The notes below the pieces were generated by a model. The model saw only the letters and a program-made list of their open reading frames with translations. It did not search any database and was not told the DNA's origin. A program made the translations under genes and the position numbers. Below, one piece after another: positions 1 through 6,547 of a DNA stretch of 16,151 nucleotides (position 1 is the stretch's first letter; the number at the start of each line of letters is the position of its first letter). Source of the stretch: Candidatus Parepulonipiscium sp. PG-Nun2H_MBin03 (GTDB taxonomy: Bacteria > Bacillota > Clostridia > Lachnospirales > Cellulosilyticaceae); the NCBI GenBank assembly GCA_001995005.1, contig MDJN01000195.1, forward strand, positions 1 to 16,151, given 5' to 3'.

Positions 1-3
1 AAA

Positions 4-145
4 CTATGCTTTTTATAGAAGAAAACTTCATTCAGTGGGGGTTCTAACCCCGCCACTGAATGTTAGTTGCCTTAATCTGAAAAGATTACTTGCTTTTTAT
101 CTCACCGCCTAAGAGGCGGGAGTATTAGAGCAAGTTCTTTCAGAT
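4..145. other. Multi-hairpin structured element, possible IS200/IS605-type end or associated RNA
   Basis: No gene is supported here, but the DNA is densely self-complementary. The hairpins are GAAG/CTTC around AAAA (18-29), CATTCAGTGG/CCACTGAATG (29-38/53-62) with inner GGGT/ACCC (39-42/47-50), and a three-tier arm. That arm has an outer stem ATCTGAAA/TTTCAGAT (75-82/138-145), a middle stem ACTTGCT/AGCAAGT (88-94/129-135), and an apical stem CTC-CCGCCT/AGGCGG-GAG (101-110/114-122) with loop AAG. It is much more GC-rich than its surroundings. Nested stems of this sort are typical of IS200/IS605 ends and of the RNAs encoded with tnpB or iscB, but no transposase is visible and orientation is unknown. 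The assignment to that family is inference; the structure is seen directly. Confidence 0.4.
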
Positions 146-208
146 AAAAGTAAATTTTAATAATTATAGTTCATATTTATCTAGCTAGATTAAATCGTCT
201 ACAGTCTG

Positions 209-237
209 AAATACTGCCATTAACGGCAGTATTTTTT
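209..237 (+). terminator. Rho-independent terminator, possibly bidirectional
   Basis: A perfect 10-bp stem (209-218 with 225-234) with a 6-base loop runs into six T residues (232-237) on the plus strand. On the minus strand the same stem follows the permease stop codon by about 10 bases, but only three T follow it. It can serve the permease. The better T-run favours a transcript arriving from the left, such as one from the structured element. Confidence 0.7.
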
Positions 238-243
238 ACTTAC

Positions 244-1569
244 TTATTTTTTAGGGTGTGGAAGCACTATATTAAGAAATACAGCTGATATAGTAGCAAT
301 AACAACTGGAGATCTACCAAAAATTGTCATAACCCATGGTGGAAGAGTAGCAAGAGAAGCTGATGCTTGTGTAATACCCATTCCTAATGCTACAGATAAT
401 CCTACAATAGAAGTATTTCTATAGTCCATTTCTGCAGAAGTGATTAATCTCATACCAGTCATAGCAATTGAAGCAAATACAGAAATTGTTGCTCCCCCTA
501 ATACTGGTTGTGGTATAGTTATTAAAAGAGCTGAAAATTTTGGCAATAATCCTGCAAGTAAAATTATTACTGCCGCAAGCCCTAATACATAGCGATTTAC
601 AACTTTAGTTGTAGTAACAATACCCACATTTTGGCTAAAAGTAGCCGTTGGTAAACCACCGAATATACCACCTACCATGTTTGAAATACCAGAACCAATG
701 ATACCACCTTTTAATTCTTCATTAGTTGGTTCACGGTCTAATCCACCAGTAGTTGTTGCTGAATAGTCACCTATTGCTTGAATTGCATTAATAGAAAATA
801 AAATTCCCATTGCTATTATAGCTGAAATGTCAAATGTCATACCAAAATACATTGGAATTGGCAGTTGAATTAGACCTGCATTACTAACAGCAGATAGGTC
901 TATTAACCCAAATGGTATACTAACTAAATACCCTGCTATAATACCAATTAGAATAGAAGATAGTTTTACAAATCCTTTTCCAAAGTGATTTAAAACAGTT
1001 ACCACAGTTAATGTAAAAAATGCAACAAACCAATTTGTTAGTGAACCATATGTTGGCGATGCAGTTCCTCCTGCCATATAGTTTACTGCAGTAGGATATA
1101 ATGAAAGTCCAATTGTAAATACTACGGTCCCCGTAATTAATGGTGGGAAAAATTTACGAATCTTACTTACCATCAGACCTACAATAATCGCAATAATCCC
1201 CCCTATAAATTGGGCACCTAAAATACCAGCAATTCCAAAGTCACTAACTATAGATTGCATTGATGACAGGTAAAAGAAACTAACACCAATAATAACTGGT
1301 AAACCCGAACCTAGTTGTAAAGGCGTATTTCTTGCAATTGGGAATAACTGTAAAAAAGTTGATAAAGCTGCAATAATTAATGCAGTTTGGATAAATATAA
1401 TCCTATCTGTACTTGATAAATCAGCTACACCTGCTATAATAATCGCTGGGGTAACACACCCTACAATCATAGCCACTACGTGTTGCAGTGCTAAAGGTAA
1501 GGCTTGCGAAAATTTTGGTATGCCGTCTAACTCAAAAACCGAGGCCTGCTTTTTGTTTGTGTTTTCCAT
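244..1569 (-). CDS. NCS2 family purine (xanthine/uric acid type) permease
   Basis: Integral membrane nucleobase transporter of the NCS2/NAT family, 441 residues, about 14 hydrophobic segments, in the cytoplasmic membrane. The start at 1569 is chosen because AAAGGAAG lies 6 bases upstream; a longer frame to 1626 has no such site. Visible motifs are the TM1 Gln-His pair (29-30), a TM8 Gly-Asp (267-268), and the TM10 signature QNVGIVTTTK (313-322). Gln-Asn at 313-314 is the xanthine/urate form, whereas uracil carriers have Glu. By alignment from memory to E. coli XanQ, the TM8 glutamate (Glu272) is Gln264 and the TM9 aspartate (Asp304) is Ser293, both unusual. No purine riboswitch core (GTTTCTACC) is seen in the 253-base leader region. 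A TATAAT at 1664-1669 is the best -10 but its -35 match is poor. Substrate is inferred. Confidence 0.88.
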   Translation of the reverse strand: MENTNKKQASVFELDGIPKFSQALPLALQHVVAMIVGCVTPAIIIAGVADLSSTDRIIFIQTALIIAALSTFLQLFPIARNTPLQLGSGLPVIIGVSFFYLSSMQSIVSDFGIAGILGAQFIGGIIAIIVGLMVSKIRKFFPPLITGTVVFTIGLSLYPTAVNYMAGGTASPTYGSLTNWFVAFFTLTVVTVLNHFGKGFVKLSSILIGIIAGYLVSIPFGLIDLSAVSNAGLIQLPIPMYFGMTFDISAIIAMGILFSINAIQAIGDYSATTTGGLDREPTNEELKGGIIGSGISNMVGGIFGGLPTATFSQNVGIVTTTKVVNRYVLGLAAVIILLAGLLPKFSALLITIPQPVLGGATISVFASIAMTGMRLITSAEMDYRNTSIVGLSVALGMGITQASASLATLPPWVMTIFGRSPVVIATISAVFLNIVLPHPKK

Positions 1570-1787
1570 TGTAAACTTCCTTTCTTTGGATAAGTATAAA
1601 ATTAAATTTTTTAGGTGTATGTTCATATTTTTTGCATTATTTTATCAATTATATACCTAAATTATTATATGGTGTTCCTTTCTAAAATATACAAGCTAGT
1701 CATTTTTCAAGCTTATCTAACCATTTTCTATCTACAATCCACTCCCCCTTTCTTATGTAACCGGGAAATACTTCATATGTTTTATAT

Positions 1788-1815
1788 AAAAAGCTCTTCT
1801 AATTTTAAGAAGAGC
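1788..1815 (-). terminator. Rho-independent terminator of the helicase gene
   Basis: On the minus strand GCTCTTCT (1815-1808) pairs with AGAAGAGC (1800-1793) around a 7-base loop and is followed by TTTTT. It begins 7 bases after the helicase stop codon and separates the helicase from the permease, so the permease probably has its own promoter in 1570-1787. Confidence 0.85.
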
Positions 1816-1822
1816 CTATATG

Positions 1823-3445
1823 CTATTTTTTCTTTTTCTTATTTGCTATTTCAATATTAATTTTTCTACCCTTAAATTTCTTCTTAGTTAATACATGGAT
1901 TACTTCGTCCACATATTTTGCAGGAATTTCTAAGAACGAAAATTTATCTAACATATCAATCTTTCCTATTTCTTTTCCTGTTACTGAAGTATTTGTTGCA
2001 ACCAGTTTAACAAGTCCAGAACTTTCTATTTTATCCTTATTTCCTAAGTTAATAAATAATCTTGAGTAACCTGTGTCACCAGAGCTTCTTTTATTATCAG
2101 TGTTTTCAAGATCTGATATATTATATTTTTTAGAAGAGCCTGTAACTATTTTTTTCATAGCTACATTCAGAAATGCAGCTGCAACTTCTGTAGATGTTAC
2201 ATCAAATTCAGTATTTTCGTTTAGTTCTGCAGTTATGTTGTGTATAAACGGTAGATTTTTAGCAGCTTTACCTTGTATAACTTCATTTTTAATTTCATTA
2301 ACTATAGCGTCAATTTTATTATTTCTAATATCTTCCATAGATGGAGGTGACATTTTAGCAATTTTAGATTTTGTGTATCTTTCTATCTCTCGTAGTTTAT
2401 AAATTTCTCTGCCAGAAATAAAACTATATGAAATTCCAGTTCTATTCGCTCTGCCCGTTCTTCCTATTCTATGAACGTAGTATTCTTCATCAATTGGTAA
2501 ATCGTAGTTAAATACTGCGTCAACATCGTCAACGTCTATACCACGAGCTGCCACATCTGTCGCAATTAATATATCAACTATACCTCGTCTAAACTTATTC
2601 ATAACACTATCTCTATGAATTTGTTTCATGTCTCCATGCAACGCTTCTGCCCTGTAACCTCTAATCATCAAATCTTTACATAAATCATCCACTCGTTTTT
2701 TTGTATTACAAAATACTAGCATAAGCTTAAATTGATTTGCATCTATTAGTCTTGCTAACACTTCAGATTTTTTTGTTGGATTTACATCAAGATAGAATTG
2801 AGAAATGGTTGATACCGTCACTTGCTTGGCAATGGTATTTATTTTGATAGCATCTGTCTGATACTTATTAGCAATTTCCATAATAGCCTTTGGCATAGTG
2901 GCTGAAAAAAGTAAGAATTGTCTTTCGGTTGGAATACTTTCTAAAATTGTGTCAATATCTTCTCTAAATCCCATGTTTAACATCTCATCTGCTTCATCTA
3001 ATATAAGCATTTTTAATGATGCTAATTTTAATGTTTTTCTTCTCATATGATCCATAACACGACCTGGAGTACCTACTACTATCTGCGGCCTTCTTCTAAG
3101 ACCAGCCATTTGCTTATCTATTGACTCACCACCATAAATAGGCAAGACTCCAATATCATTTTTATGTGCCGATATTTTCTTTATTTCACCTGATATTTGA
3201 ACCGCTAGTTCACGTGTTGGGCATAAAATTAGAACCTGTACACTTTCTTCGCTTGTATCGACTGCTTGTATCGCCGGTATAGCAAAAGCACATGTCTTTC
3301 CTGTACCTGTTGGTGCTTGTGCAATGATGTCACGCCCTTCAAGTGCTAGTGGAATTGCTTCTTGTTGAATCGGAGTCGTATTAATAAACCCCATGTCTTT
3401 TATCGCTTTTTTAATTTCTTTAATAATCTGTAAATCTTCAAACAT
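1823..3445 (-). CDS. DEAD-box ATP-dependent RNA helicase with DbpA-type RNA-binding domain (CshA/DeaD-like)
   Basis: ATP-driven RNA unwinding enzyme, 540 residues, acting in the cytoplasm in ribosome assembly or mRNA turnover. All core motifs are present: Q motif near 20-32, Walker A APTGTGKT (44-51), PTRELA (76-81), TPGR (126-129), DEAD (150-153), SAT (181-183), HGD (270-272), ARGID (300-304) and HRIGRTGR (325-332). Residues 333-455 are a linker. Residues 458-535 resemble the RRM-like DbpA C-terminal domain, followed by a lysine tail. This layout matches DeaD/CsdA and clostridial CshA-like proteins rather than the short RhlB/RhlE type. The start has AGGAG 7 bases upstream. It is transcribed alone: a terminator follows it and a 210-base gap separates it from metK. 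A candidate promoter gives a long leader, common for cold-responsive helicases. Confidence 0.95.
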   Translation of the reverse strand: MFEDLQIIKEIKKAIKDMGFINTTPIQQEAIPLALEGRDIIAQAPTGTGKTCAFAIPAIQAVDTSEESVQVLILCPTRELAVQISGEIKKISAHKNDIGVLPIYGGESIDKQMAGLRRRPQIVVGTPGRVMDHMRRKTLKLASLKMLILDEADEMLNMGFREDIDTILESIPTERQFLLFSATMPKAIMEIANKYQTDAIKINTIAKQVTVSTISQFYLDVNPTKKSEVLARLIDANQFKLMLVFCNTKKRVDDLCKDLMIRGYRAEALHGDMKQIHRDSVMNKFRRGIVDILIATDVAARGIDVDDVDAVFNYDLPIDEEYYVHRIGRTGRANRTGISYSFISGREIYKLREIERYTKSKIAKMSPPSMEDIRNNKIDAIVNEIKNEVIQGKAAKNLPFIHNITAELNENTEFDVTSTEVAAAFLNVAMKKIVTGSSKKYNISDLENTDNKRSSGDTGYSRLFINLGNKDKIESSGLVKLVATNTSVTGKEIGKIDMLDKFSFLEIPAKYVDEVIHVLTKKKFKGRKINIEIANKKKKK

Positions 3446-3589
3446 TTTTGCTCCTATAGTAATTACCTCTCTACTCTATATATTTCGGCTAAAAAATAAG
3501 CCCAATAACAATTGTATCCTATCACAATCATTATAAGACTTATGTGGATTCTAAATTTAGTATAATTGTGACACGTCAATAACTTATCT

Positions 3590-3618
3590 AGCATATCACA
3601 TTATTTTAATAATAGCAA
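3590..3618 (-). promoter_or_regulatory. Candidate promoter for the helicase gene
   Basis: On the minus strand TTGCTA (3618-3613), a 17-base spacer and TATGCT (3595-3590), preceded by TGA as in an extended -10. It would give a leader of about 140 bases with several short palindromes. Each hexamer is only a 4-of-6 match, so this is tentative. Confidence 0.4.
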
Positions 3619-3628
3619 GACCTATTTT

Positions 3629-3655
3629 AAAAATCTTTTAATATTTTCGATTTTT
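3629..3655 (-). terminator. Weak AT-rich terminator after metK
   Basis: AAAAATC (3629-3635) and GATTTTT (3649-3655) form a 7-bp stem directly after the metK stop, with five T at the end of the stem. It has only one G-C pair, so it would be a weak stop. Confidence 0.3.
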
Positions 3656-4831
3656 TTACTGTATCTCTTTTTTTAATACATCTATTTTGTCAGTTTGCTC
3701 CCATGGCAAAGATATGTCTGTTCGTCCAAAATGACCATAAGCTGCAGTTTGCTTATATATAGGTCGCCTTAAGTCTAACATTTTAATTATTCCTTGTGGA
3801 GTTAAATCAAAATGCCTATTTACTATCTCTACTAATTTATCATCACTTACTACGCCTGTATTATGTGTATTTACTAGTACTGATACAGGTTTTGCCACGC
3901 CTATTGCATATGCTATTTCAATTTCACATTTAGTTGCAAGCCCCGCCGCTACTATGTTTTTAGCAACGTATCTTGCTGCATATGCTCCAGAACGGTCTAC
4001 TTTTGTTGGGTCTTTTCCAGAAAATGCTCCTCCACCATGGCTTGCGTATCCTCCATAGGTGTCTACAATGATTTTTCTGCCCGTAAGCCCTGCATCTCCT
4101 ACCGGGCCACCTATTACAAATCTGCCTGTTGGATTGATATAATACTTCGTATTGTCATCCAATAAATTAGCTGGTATTACTTTTTGTATAACTTGCTCTA
4201 ATATATCTTTTCTAATTTGCTCTTTCAATATATCTGCTGCATGTTGAGTTGATACTACTATTGTGTCTACTCTTATTGGCGTATCTTCATCATATTCAAC
4301 GCTAACTTGTGCTTTACCATCTGGCCTTAAATAGCTTAGAGTTCCATTTTTTCTAACCTCGCTTAAACGCTTAGTTAATCTATGAGCAATAGATATTGGC
4401 ATAGGCATAAGCTCTGGTGTTTCAGTGCAAGCGAAGCCAAACATCATTCCCTGATCTCCTGCCCCTGTCATGTTATCTGCATCACCTTCTTTTGCTTCTA
4501 ATGCCTTATCCACACCCATTGCAATATCCGCAGATTGCTCGTCTAACGATACCAAAACTCCACACGTACTACCATCAAATCCATATTCTGGATTGTTATA
4601 TCCTATTTCATTAATTGTCTTTCTAGCAATTTTATTAATATCTACATAACAATTAGTCGTTATTTCACCCATTACAAGTACAAGACCTGTTGTTACTGCA
4701 CTCTCACAAGCTACACGGGCATATATATCTTTTTCATATATCGCATCTAATACCGCATCTGAAATTTGATCAGCAATTTTATCTGGATGTCCTTCAGTAA
4801 CTGATTCTGATGTAAAGTATCTTTTTGCCAT
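3656..4831 (-). CDS. metK: S-adenosylmethionine synthetase (methionine adenosyltransferase)
   Basis: Makes S-adenosylmethionine from methionine and ATP in the cytoplasm, releasing phosphate and diphosphate; it supplies the cell's methyl donor. At 391 residues it has the usual family length. The N-terminal TEGHPDK (12-18, with the catalytic His), the first signature GAGDQGMMFG (123-132) and the second signature GGGAFSGKDPTKVDRS (266-281) are intact. The start has AGAGGAAA about 7 bases upstream. It lies downstream of trpB2 but has its own strong promoter at 4915-4943. That promoter encloses a perfect inverted repeat. No S-box (SAM-I) riboswitch is visible in the 120-base gap, although many Firmicutes control metK that way. 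I am very sure of the function. Confidence 0.98.
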   Translation of the reverse strand: MAKRYFTSESVTEGHPDKIADQISDAVLDAIYEKDIYARVACESAVTTGLVLVMGEITTNCYVDINKIARKTINEIGYNNPEYGFDGSTCGVLVSLDEQSADIAMGVDKALEAKEGDADNMTGAGDQGMMFGFACTETPELMPMPISIAHRLTKRLSEVRKNGTLSYLRPDGKAQVSVEYDEDTPIRVDTIVVSTQHAADILKEQIRKDILEQVIQKVIPANLLDDNTKYYINPTGRFVIGGPVGDAGLTGRKIIVDTYGGYASHGGGAFSGKDPTKVDRSGAYAARYVAKNIVAAGLATKCEIEIAYAIGVAKPVSVLVNTHNTGVVSDDKLVEIVNRHFDLTPQGIIKMLDLRRPIYKQTAAYGHFGRTDISLPWEQTDKIDVLKKEIQ

Positions 4832-4901
4832 TTTAATTTCCTCTCTATTCTTTAAAAATGTCGTCCTATTTTAACTTATTCGTTCCTCTTACACTAAGAT
4901 T

Positions 4902-4935
4902 TTAGTATAAGGGTAGTGTAGCACTCTTATACTAA
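4902..4935. promoter_or_regulatory. Perfect 10-bp inverted repeat over the metK promoter, candidate operator
   Basis: TTAGTATAAG (4902-4911) and CTTATACTAA (4926-4935) are exact reverse complements 14 bases apart. Inside are AGTG (4915-4918) and CACT (4922-4925), so it can also fold into one hairpin with a 3-base bulge. There is no T-run, so it is not a standard terminator. It covers the -10 hexamer, most of the spacer and the likely start site of metK. A repressor site or a transcript-start hairpin are both possible. Confidence 0.6.
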
Positions 4936-4943
4936 TATGTCAA
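4915..4943 (-). promoter_or_regulatory. metK promoter
   Basis: On the minus strand TTGACA (4943-4938), a 17-base spacer and TACACT (4920-4915). The -35 is a perfect match and the -10 matches 4 of 6. The start site would fall near 4908, giving a leader of about 75 bases. It lies 9 bases past the trpB2 stop, so metK can be expressed apart from trpB2. Confidence 0.75.
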
Positions 4944-4951
4944 GCGTATGG

Positions 4952-6322
4952 TTATACTGTTGGTAATCCACTAATTCCTTTTGCCAAATCCTCATCACTT
5001 AAAATCTGATTAACCATCTCACCATTATGGAATTTTTCGTAAGCTGGCATATCAAAATACCCAGTTCCTGTTAAACCAAAGAAAATAGTTTTTTCTTCCC
5101 CTGTTTCCTTGCATCTTAATGCCTCATCAATGGCTACTTTAATAGCATGACTACTTTCTGGAGCCGGCAATATTCCTTCTACTCTAGCAAATTGCTCAGC
5201 AGCCTCAAAAACTTCAGTTTGTTTTACGGCTATCGCTTTCATATATCCATCTGCATATAATTGAGAAAGCGTGCTGCTCATTCCGTGGTAGCGTAGCCCT
5301 CCTGCATGTATTGCTGATGGAATAAATCCGCTACCTAGCGTATACATTTTAGCAAGCGGAGTCACCATGCCAGTATCGCAAAAGTCATATGCATATACTC
5401 CACGTGTAAAGCTTGGGCAAGATGCTGGTTCCACAGCAATAAACTCATAATCTGCCTTGCCTCTTAATTTTTCGCCCATAAACGGTGCAATTAAGCCCCC
5501 AAGGTTTGAGCCTCCTCCAGCACAGCCGATTATTGTATCTGGTTTTATGCCATACTTGTCCATAGCTACTTTAGCTTCTAATCCAATTATGGATTGATGC
5601 AATAATACTTGATTTAATACACTACCTAATACATACTTATATCCTTCTTTTTTAATAGACACTTCAACCGCTTCAGATATTGCACACCCTAAGCTTCCTG
5701 TCGTATCTGGATACATCTGTAATATTTTTCTGCCTACTTCTGTTTCCATAGAAGGTGATGGCGTTACTTTTGCCCCATACGTTCTCATAACTTCTCGTCT
5801 AAACGGCTTTTGTTCATATGAGCACTTTACCATATACACTATACAATCAAGGTCCAAATATGAGCATGCCATAGAAAGTGCCGTTCCCCATTGGCCAGCT
5901 CCTGTTTCTGTTGTCACTCCTTTTAACCCCTGTGCCTTAGCATAATAGGCTTGGGCAATTGCAGAGTTTAATTTATGGCTACCACTTGTGTTATTTCCTT
6001 CAAATTTATAATATATCTTAGCTGGTGTATCTAACTTTTTCTCTAGACAATACGCTCTTACTAATGGTGATGGTCTATACATTTTATAGAAGTCTCTAAT
6101 TTCTTTTGGTATTTCTATATATGGTGTAGTGTCGTTTAGTTCTTGTTTTGCAAGTTCTTCACAAAATATTGCCGATAGTTCATTCAGAGTTAGCGGTTCT
6201 TTTGTACCAGGATTTAAAAGAGGTGCAGGTTTATTCTTCATATCTGCTCTTAAATTATACCACTCTTTTGGCATATCCTTTTCTTCTAAATATATTTTGT
6301 ATGGAATTTCTTTACTATTCAC
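4952..6322 (-). CDS. trpB: TrpB2-type tryptophan synthase beta chain (PLP-dependent)
   Basis: PLP enzyme that condenses indole with serine (or phosphoserine in some TrpB2) to give tryptophan; 456 residues, cytoplasmic. The N-terminal extension before the fold and ETGAGQWG (140-147, with Trp where TrpB1 has His) mark the TrpB2 subfamily. Lys117 in GSHKLNS is the PLP lysine, Glu140 the catalytic acid, and GGGSN (269-273) the phosphate-binding loop. The start codon is GTG, fixed by AGGAGG 7 bases upstream; the next ATG is 48 bases inside and has no such site. No trpA or other trp gene is adjacent, as is usual for TrpB2, so it may salvage free indole. Its promoter probably lies in the divergent region with several inverted repeats. 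Confidence 0.93.
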   Translation of the reverse strand: MNSKEIPYKIYLEEKDMPKEWYNLRADMKNKPAPLLNPGTKEPLTLNELSAIFCEELAKQELNDTTPYIEIPKEIRDFYKMYRPSPLVRAYCLEKKLDTPAKIYYKFEGNNTSGSHKLNSAIAQAYYAKAQGLKGVTTETGAGQWGTALSMACSYLDLDCIVYMVKCSYEQKPFRREVMRTYGAKVTPSPSMETEVGRKILQMYPDTTGSLGCAISEAVEVSIKKEGYKYVLGSVLNQVLLHQSIIGLEAKVAMDKYGIKPDTIIGCAGGGSNLGGLIAPFMGEKLRGKADYEFIAVEPASCPSFTRGVYAYDFCDTGMVTPLAKMYTLGSGFIPSAIHAGGLRYHGMSSTLSQLYADGYMKAIAVKQTEVFEAAEQFARVEGILPAPESSHAIKVAIDEALRCKETGEEKTIFFGLTGTGYFDMPAYEKFHNGEMVNQILSDEDLAKGISGLPTV

Positions 6323-6348
6323 TCTGTATCCTCCTTATTAATTAAACC

Positions 6349-6364
6349 ACCCTATATATAGGGT
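6349..6364. promoter_or_regulatory. 16-bp perfect palindrome in the trpB2 leader
   Basis: ACCCTATATATAGGGT reads the same on both strands. It sits 27 bases before the trpB2 GTG, upstream of its ribosome binding site. It may be a protein site or a small hairpin in the leader. The central TATATA could also serve as a -10 element, but I find no matching -35. Confidence 0.45.
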
Positions 6365-6387
6365 ATGTAAATCATAAACACTATTCC

Positions 6388-6415
6388 TTTGTAGTAGTTT
6401 ACTACAAATGGTCAA
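6388..6415 (-). promoter_or_regulatory. Candidate trpB2 promoter with 9-bp inverted repeat in the spacer
   Basis: TTTGTAGTA (6388-6396) and TACTACAAA (6400-6408) are exact reverse complements 3 bases apart. On the minus strand TTGACC (6415-6410) lies directly upstream, and TACAAA (6393-6388) follows at a 16-base spacing. The repeat thus fills the core promoter, a classic repressor position. The dyad is certain; the -10 is weak and the promoter call is tentative. Confidence 0.5.
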
Positions 6416-6461
6416 AAAATAAAAGTGTTTTTTCCTCTTAAGCCAGTTTAATCTAATTTGC

Positions 6462-6477
6462 ATATGTAGTTACATAT
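6462..6477. promoter_or_regulatory. Inverted repeat upstream of the TPR gene promoter
   Basis: ATATGTA and TACATAT flank a 2-base centre (GT). The core TGTAGTTAC resembles the centre of the dyad at 6388-6408, so the same regulator could bind both and coordinate the divergent genes. This is inference from two short sites. Confidence 0.4.
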
Positions 6478-6493
6478 ACTTATTAATGTTTAG

Positions 6494-6522
6494 TTGATTT
6501 TACAACAAAAATCGTGTACACT
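6494..6522 (+). promoter_or_regulatory. Promoter of the TPR protein gene
   Basis: TTGATT (6494-6499), a 17-base spacer and TACACT (6517-6522). The -10 is identical to that of metK and is embedded in the 8-base palindrome GTGTACAC (6514-6521). The start site would lie near 6529, just before the ribosome binding site. Confidence 0.7.
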
Positions 6523-6547
6523 TATTATAAAAAAATACGGAGGTCTT

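Noticed and set aside
2..112. Open frame from the left edge ending at 112 as the C-terminus of a gene
   Set aside because: It runs straight through the GC-rich hairpins and its translation resembles no family I know, so the structure is the better explanation.
1570..1822. Possible purine or preQ1 riboswitch ahead of the purine permease
   Set aside because: The conserved purine core (GTTTCTACC and its partner loop) and the preQ1 pattern are absent from the minus-strand leader. Only AT-rich short repeats remain.
2073..2402. Open frames opposite real genes, such as this one within the helicase and others inside metK, tgt and the pro genes
   Set aside because: They lie wholly antisense to well-supported coding sequences, lack ribosome binding sites and have no recognisable family features.
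4832..4951. SAM riboswitch before metK
   Set aside because: The gap is only 120 bases and lacks the S-box conserved blocks. The hairpin present is better explained by the promoter dyad.
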